Below are positions 54,935 to 64,000 of a DNA stretch of 64,000 bases, in pieces. Within the stretch, counting starts at the first letter, position 1. The number at the start of each line of letters is the position of its first letter. Made by a program: the position numbers and the translations under genes. Source of the stretch: Bolinopsis microptera (taxonomy: Eukaryota; Ctenophora; Tentaculata; Lobata; Bolinopsidae); the NCBI RefSeq assembly GCF_026151205.1, contig NC_087076.1, forward strand, positions 11,136,902-11,200,901. Direction: 5' to 3'. The notes beneath the pieces are model-generated. The model had not been told where the DNA came from and made no database searches. It was given only the letters and a program-made list of their open reading frames with translations.

Positions 54935-55385
54935 CCGTGATCCCGGTTCCGTAGCCGGGATTGGACTTTTTAATTTTACCAAATCCCGGTCCCAGCCAAA
55001 ATACCAATTTTACCGGGATTTTGAATGCAACTTCTAGTTCTTTAAAGATTTTGGAAAAAAAATTGCAGCGTGACGGGGAAAGTGCTATTTGTATTAGAAA
55101 ATAGAAATCATTGACATACGTTGCATGCCACTTTTCTCTGATATTGGGATACGTAACATGTATCAAAGAAATCATATCATTTATAATATTAATTTCAAAC
55201 TCAACAAATTTTTAATCTTAAACAAATTGCCATCTTAAACATGGATCACTTCCGCACTAATAGTTGATTCCACTAAATTTTGTGTCCAAATAGAGCTAAA
55301 ATCCCGGTCCCGGTCAAATTAGACTAATCCCGGCCAATTTCAAATTCGATAAAAAATCCCGGTCCCGGTCATTTCAAAAGTCTTA
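54935..55385. repeat. ATCCCGGTCCCGGTC-rich repeat
   Basis: The motif AATCCCGGTCCC occurs several times in both orientations (CCGGGATT near 54955 and 55010), spread over ~450 bp downstream of CBX. It looks like a degenerate element or simple repeat. Confidence 0.55.
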
Positions 55386-57043
55386 TCCTGGTCGTTTGCT
55401 TGATTAATTTGAATAGAAGTAAGTCATACATTTTTTTCATTGTGATTAAATACAATTTATAATGGTCAAGAAGAAGTTTTAGATTTAAATTCTGTTTTTG
55501 TTCATTGTTCATGATTTACCACAATTTTATATTGATTTGATATGCACAGTAAACAGTTAAGTTGTTATTATGAGTAATAGTAATACGCGTTTGTTAAGTA
55601 TTTACAAAATATACATTTCAGTTGTTATACTACTATTAATAGCAGATAATTGAATAAATATTTTATCAATCCGTTAACGAGATTCATCATGTAATCTTTA
55701 AAAAATTTAATGGAACGAATCATGAGTATCACTGGTTGTTTTAAATCTAGAGTAACCCTACTAATGGTATTGGTAATGCAACTGCAAGTCCCATGTATTG
55801 GTATAACGAAAACTTTTTTAATTACGAGGAGCAAATCACATAGTGTAGAAGTGTAGGTAATTTTTGAACGTTATTTTTGGCTAACAGTTTAGTGCTTTCA
55901 TATGGCAAAAACAGTCTTACAATTATCGATAGAAAAACATTGTAAAAAGTTCATGAAGTCACATTCAAGGGTCTATCACTGATTTGAAATATGCGAAGGA
56001 CGAAAAAACGACTACATGACTCAAAGTGATCACTGAAAAATTCAAATCAAAGAGGAACCCGTCTGATTTGGTCTCTGTCGTACAGGTACACATGTACATA
56101 CGGACGGTAATAATAGAAAATCGAAAAGATAATTTACAAAAAACCTAGAATCATCTGAAAACAAACACGTTTTAAACTTTAAATTGAAACTGAAGATGAA
56201 AAGGTAAACGTAAAACGAGGATCGTGGGGGACTTTACAAACATTTCACTACGAGACACTAAACACAACATTCTACTGAGACTCTGTGTCAAAGCGGACAG
56301 CTATAAAGTGATATCAATTCACTACCTACTTTTAGTAGGAAACAAAATAGGGCTCGAGGATGTACTTCTACAATCTACATGGCACTGCGCGTATGTAGAT
56401 GTATAATTTTTATTCGAGGAACTTTATCAGGTCCAAGTTTCAAATGTGTGACATATAATTATAACCACATGGCTAACTTTCATTTGTAAGATCAAGAGCC
56501 CCTTATTTTGCTAAATGTCATTAATTTGGACATTCAACTTTCAGAGGATTTCACGAATACGACAAACTATAGATTGCTAAAGAGAGCGCCCGACGGGGAT
56601 TTTATAGTAATATTTCATGTAATTTCTTTCCTTTGTCAATTGTAGCTGGTTATTCAAAGCAAATCATAAAAAATATAACTCAATTTCAACCGTTTCTCAA
56701 ACATTTGGCTAACATCGTATGTTAATTACTACATACTCATAGTTGCTCAAAATAAGGGAAATTTGTCGATCCCTAAATAATTCTGCTGACTCCTCCAAAC
56801 TTCTCTTTTAAAGTTCCAATAAATCATCTCTCATGTCCTCAATACATCCATCAGTTCCACTTAACGGTACAGACATATAAAAACCTTCCTTATCACAACT
56901 CCTCGTGCACAGGGGAGCCATATCAACGGTAGATCTGACAAGTTAAAAACGCTGTGATACAGCTGAGTGCCGCCACGTGACCACCCACGTGACCACCCAC
57001 GTGACCACCCACGTGACCACCCACGTGACCGCACAGTCCACTC
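55386..57043. other. Intergenic DNA between convergent CBX and the coiled-coil gene
   Basis: No exon is recognised. A 12-bp array with CACGTGAC boxes lies at 56974-57029. Confidence 0.5.
56974..57029. repeat. 12-bp array of CACGTGACCACC (five E-boxes)
   Basis: Five CCACGTGAC copies are spaced exactly 12 bp apart, 15 bp beyond the stop codon of the coiled-coil gene. CACGTG is the palindromic core of bHLH binding sites, and CACGTGAC resembles the lysosomal CLEAR element. A binding role is untested. Confidence 0.85.
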
Positions 57044-60000
57044 TTAGAGTAAGGGCTTGTCCCGGTCTGGCACGTGCAGGAAGTGAGAGGTGATGAACTC
57101 TTGTAACGAAATGTAGCCGGTACCTAGGGTGTAGCCGGAATGTTCTGGAAGAGGCACCGTGATCAGGAGAATGAACAGGACCAGCAGGTTGATAAACACG
57201 GTGCAGAAGATGGTACGGAGTGTGGCGGCTGGAGTAGCGGCTCCGCCGTAAAACAGATGGTTACTGTGCTTCTTGTAGAACGCCACCTCACGCTCAAGCC
57301 TTGACGCTCTGAAATATGTTTAAAATTTAGTTGATGATAATTTAATATTTTTTCAATCGTTAATGAATGTTCTAATTGTCAAATTGAAAGTGAATTCCTG
57401 GAGAAAACTGTACACTCGTCAACTTAAAGGTGCTTTCTGGAAGATATACTCAGCTTAATTATGAAGATGTTCTTGAATTGATGTAAAATGAAGTTTTTAG
57501 TACAAATTTTTAATTGTGAAGACTGAAGACTTATTTTAAATGAACTACGCAAGATTTTCTAATAACTGAGCTGATAAGACCAACTAAAAGTGAATATTAC
57601 AACTCAGCAGACGACCATCAACCACAATCCCAAAACATCAAATTAAAACAATACACGCTTGCAACAAGCCCAATAATTATTTCTTATGGGTGTAGATGCT
57701 ACGGAAGAAATATGGACAAGTTTTTAAAAATGTAGAGGAATTTCAAAAAGGGCACTCAGAATGGGCGAGGTTAAATTAACAGTCAAACAAAACCAGCAAC
57801 TCCACAATCTACCAACTGTTGTAAAGTAAATAGCCTTTAGTCAGTCAAAGTCTAACATCAACAGTTGGTCTATTTCGTCGAAGTGCCTATTTATAGTCGG
57901 CGTATCTAGATTTTCAACATCTACTTCTGATAATACTACGCTCTGCTTTCTAGAAGAATCCGGATTTTGCCTGATGTGATGAGTTAAACTTACATGACTG
58001 AACTTTGATATTGTAAATTTAAAATAATTCTAATTACAACGCAACATTTTGTTACTAACCTTTTATTTAGACTATCCACACCCTCATCACACGATCTTTG
58101 CTCTTTCTTAATATTATCGAAAGTGTCATGAAGACCAGAAGAAAGCCCGCCTCGATAACCCTCCTTGTAGAGCGCCTCCTTGTCGGCTCCCAGAGTCTCC
58201 ACTGTCTTCATTCTCTGCATCATCTCCGTAGCTCGTCTGTTCGCAAGGTCAGGTTCTGCTGGCGTCTTTACCATGAGGTTCTTTACAACACCTGAAATGG
58301 GTTTTTATTTCATATTTCCCTTCATCTTAGTGTGGTGGTATCCAATCTTAGTTTACCTTTTGGGCAAACAGATTTCTGTGCTCAAGCTGTTTTTAGAAAG
58401 GAAGTAAATCTATTGAGGGTTTTAAAGTAGAAGGAAGATCTAGAAGGCACAAAACTAAAAGTAACCAGTTGTGAACGCTGATTTTTTGAATAATATTGAC
58501 TTTTGTTTTAGGATTATTCGAATAAAACTTTAGAGCAAAGCTACCCCCACCACTTTCTGCCGCAAGGGGGGTTGAAGGTGTTTGGATCAATACACTTAGG
58601 GGCACTTCAAAATGTTGACAAATTGGTCACTGCATTCCCCATAACGAAATAAAATGTAAGATGATCGAATGGACAGTTAAGAACAAAAAAGTTAATTTAT
58701 AGAAGTAGAGTACCGACTTCAATGTCGCAGCAAACCTGGTTGGATCCTGGTAGTATTTTACAGTATGAGTGAAAATTTTGGGGCTGAAGTGACAAAAATG
58801 AAAACCACACGATATACGTTACCTGTCCTTTCCATATAATCAGTTGTTTCCATTTTATCAAGATTTTCCATATAATCAATATCTTCCATATATTCAGGTG
58901 TTGGTGGGGTGGGGGTCCTATCAGAATCACTATCTGCTGATAGCAATGGCAATCTCACTTAAAAATACAATTTAAGCGGTTTTCAACCATTTTTAGAACA
59001 ACACTAACGGTGAACTGCCATCACGTACATGTATTTATCTGGGTCTGTACGAAACCTACGATACACCCTCAATCACTCTGATAGCCACGTGTCGCCCCCT
59101 GGCCATGAATTTAGATGATGTAGTTGTTTAGAGAGCAATAATATAAAATAATGTCAAACCTGCGAATGATGAGAAAACACTGCTATGTTCAGATGCCTGC
59201 ATCTGTTTCTGTTTCTCTTCATCTTTCCTCATCGCAGCAGCAACAGCCAGGGTCTTCTTCCGCACTGCAGCTCTGTCCACATCCTTTTTAGGCATGCCCA
59301 GATCAGTGTTTGTATTGCAGAGAGCTAGAGCACCAGTCAGAGCTTTCTTGGTGTGGAAATTGTGCGCAACCATCACCTGGGAAATGTCAATATGGTAAAA
59401 GAGTTAAGGTTGACATCGATATTATATATAACTGACCGTCAAAAGATCTAGAGATTTCAATTAAAAAAGGGTCGTTGCAAGAATTAAATAGCAAACCTCG
59501 AAGTGTCGAACATTCTTTTCTTCTTGTTGGCATTTGCCAGTAGCAAGAGATGAGTTAGTTAGAGTTTCTACTGTTTCTGGAAGCAGGGACAGGGTTCTAG
59601 ATAAATCTTCTGCTTGTCGCTTCTTGTCTTCGGGCAGGAAATCACTTTTTAGAGCGGTCAAAAGCTCCTGAATCTTATCCACTCTGATAAAGATAACAGC
59701 GTTAATGTTAAACTGCTCTATGATATATCATCATGCTATCAAAAGCGTATTTTAAATTAACATTCGGAGTGGCATTTGGCATTACTGTCGAACTGTGATT
59801 ACTACTACTAGTGAGACGCCTTAAAAATTAAAGAGGTATTCTGCTCGTACTCAGTTTTGAAGCTTGTAGAAGCTTTCTGTAGGGCTCTATCGTGCATAGT
59901 TAGACGTTTCTGGAGAGTGAATGTATCGTTCTCAAACGACAATATTATTGCTTGGAACTCGCCCTGAAGATAGATGTTGTCTTATTAAAAGTGTATTATA

Positions 60001-63000
60001 TGATCTGTATAATTGTACTGGTAATCACTTGCCAGTATAGTAGTAGCTTATAAAACAACAAAATAACAAGTTTTCTAATTATACCATTTCAGAAGAATAA
60101 TATCTTCGAAGAGAATTACTCTAACCTCTATACTGCGTTTACTAAGAGCAGCAACGTCGGTAGTGAACTGGAACTCAGTGGTGATATCTTCCTTATCAGA
60201 ACTTTGTACCGGCTCCTCTACTACTGCTACTGCTGCTCCTCCTGAATAGAGGGGTTAATAAATAGGGTTTACATTTTAAAAGGACCCTGATTGGTTTATA
60301 TTAACAGTTATAAGACAGTTATCCGATGACAATAACAAATGGTTCATACCGTTGGTGGTTGCAGAAGATGGTTTAGCGGCAGGAAGGGCAGCCTTGACTC
60401 CTCCGTTAGGAGCTGTTGATGTGTCTGAGTAAGATCTGCTTTCTTCAAAGCAGGATGATCGGGCCAAGTTACCTTTCATCGAGGAGTCTGTAGTGAAAGT
60501 GATTGGGTCTGTTTGAACCTCTGTAGACCTGTGGAGGTGTGAACTGTGAAGTGTGTAAGAAGTAGAGGTTCTTAATTATAGGGCTTTTTTCAAAACTAGT
60601 TATACTACCCAAGATTTCACCAGCAGGAAATGATATCTCTCTTACATGGTACTTGACATCTTCAAGCCTTCTTCAAATCAAATATGGCATAATTGAAGGC
60701 CACAAAAACAACTAAATAAAACATTTCGACAGCAACAAGTCACAACAAAACAATAGAAAACAGACACTAAAATAGAAACTAGTACAGGCAAGGCAAACAG
60801 TACACATTATTACGTAACAGTCAACTTAAGACACGAAACTTTAGCCGGAACTACAGCATGTGCTCTATAATGGGATTGGACCAGGTAACTTTACGCTCAT
60901 CCTTTATATTATAATACAGTGTTATACAATATACATTATACACCAATACAATCATTATACATTCACGTCAGTGGGTAATGGGTATACAAAACAAGCTAAA
61001 TACATAGGATAAATCACTCAGATCACATTAGCCGGTTTAGATATGTTATTCACCACGTTACTAAAAAATTATAAGACTTACTTTTTAGGTAAAATAACAT
61101 CAGACCCTGTCGTAGTTATTGAACCCCCGTTAAGACGAATTTCCTGAGAAAGGGGTTGTGTGAAATCAGAATTTAGACAGTTCAAGCAATTAGATTTTCT
61201 ACTTTTATCCCTCCAAACTATTTCCTGTCAGATGTTCTAAATTAGAGATGTGGAGCTACTGGAATCTGCATCAGATTAAATTAGAATTAAGAAGATTAGC
61301 GAAAGGCAGCACACAAGATTAGCAAAAATACTTACAAATTATTCGTTTGTCAGAGAAAATAAAAAGCAATTACCTCTACGACTTTAGTAGCTCCAAGAAA
61401 CTCGTTATTAAGGAACGTCGTCCAGTCCTCAAGAGGCAAGCATACCTGTTTATAGAACGATGTTGAATATTCAACACAAAAATTTCAAGATGTAATTTTA
61501 AACGAAGAATTGCCAACCCTCGAAGAATTCGAAGTAGAATAAATGGTTTAAACTATAAAAGGTAATATTGCACTCAACGTCACGTATACTTGGGCGTGCC
61601 TCAATATACCAACAATTTCTTGGTCAAGAAAATAACATCTAATAAAAAACCTTTTAATAAATTCGAGCCATTTAACGCTTCCACCAAGGTTAAACTTGAG
61701 AAAGACAAATGGATACTTTTATTCTATATGATAACCAATAACGATCTTAGCAGTTTGGGTAGCGGATAATTTGCCAATTTTGGTGAAAGTGGTAAAATTT
61801 CCTTCCGGGAAACGAGTTAACCAGCTTGGGAACGAGTTAACCAACTTTACGTAGTTGCTACTGATATAATTAGCTACAGGACCGGCCATATTTCAAATTA
61901 GGCACTTAAGTACTTAATGACGTTTCAGTGCCGTGAATAATTCTGCTGGCGGGCTTTTAATTGACGTCAGTGACAGCTATTTTGGGGGAGCAATATTATA
62001 AAAAAATAATTGTTTCGTAAAATGAGTTGAAGGATGATGATGAATCACTACACTCGACTATCACGTGATTTGCTTAAAAACGTTTTCTAGATGGCCCTGA
62101 GGGACTATTCAAAACCCTAAACCTCTACTCTGAAAACAACCCTAAGCATACACTAAAACCCTGACCATAACGATAAATTACACCAACTTCCTTATATATG
62201 GTCATGATCGCAAATAAATCTCTAGGAGAGCATTTTAGCCTTATGTCACCTAGGGTGATTCGAAGCAGCATTCAAAAATATATCCGTTCAGGTTGGTTTC
62301 AACTGTCGGGGTCCCTTTTTGAAACATCTCGAAGTTCAAGTGTAGACTGCAGAGTGATTTAGCACGCTTGTGAGTTGAAAGAATAGAGCAGTGGTTCGCT
62401 CGAGAACAAAAAGTTCACGTAGGCACGGCCTACGGCCATGCCTTTCTGATCATATTATGAGACCTGGTCGGCACAATGTACTATACGATATTCAACACCC
62501 ATCTGATATATAGACCGAACCAAATATTCGATCAAGACGTACTGTGACCCTGCATGGCATGGCCATGATCGGCATACGCTTTGTTAAATTGGCTGGTATA
62601 ATATATAATGCATTATCCTATCTGCTGTATTGATCCGACGCAGATAGTAATAGTAATATTGATATCTAATTTATACAATCTACATTGAGAAATGAATCGG
62701 AACTATCACTAACCGATGGGTCGAACGATGTGAATGAGATAGCAGGTTTTAGAAGTTTCACAACACTCCTTATACTCTCGACTATAGTTTGATTCAGGGA
62801 GTTGTATCCACTCTGAAATGGAGTTATAATTATACAGGTATTTTAAATAAATTTTTGGGGCCCAATGTAATTGCTCGACTTTTCATCAGGTCTCTCGAGG
62901 CCTTTTGTTTGGTTATTTGGGTGTATTGGTGTCCCCTGATTGTTATCATCGCTGTACACTTGTCAAGGCATTTTTTGGTTTCTCTAGTCCATTTTTAGAA

Positions 63001-63852
63001 ATTCTATACAACATTGATATTGTAATAAATTCTGATGATAATAATTGAAAGATTTCAATAAAAAAAAAAAGCTATATCTGTACAGTGTAGTACTCCGCTA
63101 ACCTAAGTAAACCGGGATTGACAAGGAGCCAAGATATAAATCAATGATCAGGACTCCTTGAAAAAAAAAATCATTAGAAAACTGCTGTAATTACCTCCAA
63201 AGTGGTACATCTGTCCATTTCTGCTACCCACTCTTTTCTCAACTCATCCAGATCACCACGTTGTCTCGTGTACGTTTCTAGGGTGGACAGTGCAGTGTTT
63301 ACATATATAGATATTATACCATCTACTTAAGTCCGTGGTCTGGAGGAAAGTTAATGGAAGGCCGGTGCGAATAAATGTGACAAAAAGCTAATGAGTTATG
63401 AGCATCATCAAACTTTCTCATAAATAACAATTTTACCAGTAAATTCAACTAGCTTATATATGGGCCTGTGGTGTATGCTAGAGAGAACAATATTCTGAAA
63501 AGAAGGAAACCATAAAATAGAAAAAGGAGCATTCATTAACCTGCCAATTTCTCGTTGTCTCGCGTGAGCGTCTTATTTTCGTACTCTATCCGTGAAATGG
63601 TGTTTATACTCGCGTTTAATGCACTAAAAGGAAAAGTAATGATACAACAAAGCGCTCAATGAATTATTAACTAGCTTGCTTGGGTTGATTAGTTTGAAGA
63701 CAGATTGTTAGAAAATCGCGTCGAAATAAAGATATTATAAATTCAAGATCTAAATCATTGCTAACTTTTGCAGTTCATCAATGTTTTCTTGAAGAGCATT
63801 TCGTTGCTTGGTCTGCTCTTCGATAGCTAGCGTGAGCGTTAAATTCGCTTTC
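57044..63852 (-). CDS. Tail-anchored coiled-coil protein, possibly IRAG/LRMP-like (5' end outside window)
   Basis: Thirteen exons join in phase, - strand order: 63852..63766, 63623..63541, 63277..63195, 61445..61374, 61143..61082, 60528..60350, 60241..60126, 59963..59851, 59683..59497, 59376..59160, 58957..58823, 58291..58060, 57308..57044 (~610 residues). The first three are heptad-rich coiled coil (QRNALQENIDELQ, DELRKEWVAEMDRC). A Ser/Thr/Ala linker follows. A second helical region (FENDTFTLQKRLTMHDRALQ, KCQQEEKNVRHFEVMVAHNF) comes next, then an acidic stretch (ADSDSDRTPTPPTPEYMEDI). A membrane span (TIFCTVFINLLVLFILLITV) and a ~35-residue tail end the protein. That layout and the EEK..HFEVMVAH block recall IRAG1/LRMP, ER proteins tied to IP3 receptors, but this rests on memory and is tentative. 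The start lies upstream. One acceptor (TTTTTAAG at 58958) is unusual, yet phase supports it. Confidence 0.72.
62110..62360. repeat. Dispersed repeat copy with degenerate CCCTAA tract
   Basis: AACCCTAAACC, ACAACCCTAAGC and AAACCCTGACC at 62117-62166 are telomere-like remnants. They are followed by CTAGGAGAGCATTTTAGCC...GGGTGATTCGAAGCAGCATTC, the reverse complement of 18258-18345, and by GGTTGGTTTCAACTGTCGGGG, matching 49460-49480. It lies in an intron of the coiled-coil gene. Confidence 0.72.
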
Positions 63853-64000
63853 CTGTTATAAATTATTTGTAGAATTAAATGATTATTGTAATGAACTTAT
63901 TTATCGGGTTTTCCCGGTGGCTGGTAGGTAATGCCAAATATGGTATTAAAGTAAGAAAGTTACATCCCCGCGTAGTAAAGGATGATTAGGTTACTGTTAT

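Noticed and set aside
1..64000. tRNA, rRNA or spliced-leader RNA genes
   Set aside because: None was recognised by eye; a covariance-model scan would be needed to exclude them.

Overview
The window is nuclear DNA from an invertebrate animal. Genes carry GT-AG introns, there are AATAAA poly(A) signals, intergenic DNA is AT-rich, and many short transposon relics are present. The gene set (Polycomb-type CBX with Pc box, HBS1L, PSMD13, FAM91A1, PSMC3IP/HOP2, GALNT with ricin domain, FMO, NAPRT) is metazoan. I cannot name the species. A cnidarian-like or other early-branching animal would fit the mix of long and intronless genes, and a possible spliced-leader signature points the same way, but this is inference.

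Layout. 1-16 kb, all on +: 3' part of NAPRT; a short ATP6AP1-like V-ATPase accessory subunit (six exons rebuilt here); an intronless flavin monooxygenase; an unrecognised single-pass membrane protein; PSMD13 (seven exons). 16.4-21.3 kb is a repeat island: one MITE family with clean 8-bp target duplications, a foldback element, a large inverted repeat enclosing TTAGGG-like DNA, a LINE remnant and a 17-bp minisatellite. 22.8-28.1 kb, +: RPL27A, FAM91A1 and PSMC3IP. 28.2-33.5 kb: a decayed RTE-like LINE on the - strand and a small SAM-domain gene, bracketed by matching minisatellite/core modules. 34-38 kb, +: HBS1L (ten exons), with a six-fold repeat at its first splice donor. 39.4-45.4 kb, -: a broken pentraxin-like gene and a GALNT whose frame is interrupted twice. 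47.9-54.9 kb, +: a Polycomb CBX gene whose third intron holds a ~3.3-kb near-perfect palindrome. 57-63.9 kb, -: a tail-anchored coiled-coil gene (13 exons rebuilt), open at the window edge and possibly IRAG/LRMP-like.

The genes are ordinary housekeeping and regulatory genes with no evident shared pathway: NAD salvage, V-ATPase, proteasome, ribosome and ribosome rescue, trans-Golgi tethering, meiotic recombination, O-glycosylation, Polycomb silencing. I see no operon or defence cluster. The novelty lies in the repeats (a MITE family with an empty-site paralogue, the intronic palindrome, telomere-like arrays inside dispersed repeats) and in splice acceptors lying 2-6 nt before the start codon of five genes, which suggests spliced-leader trans-splicing.

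Exon boundaries were set by hand from GT/AG sites, phase and remembered family sequences. No alignment or search was run.
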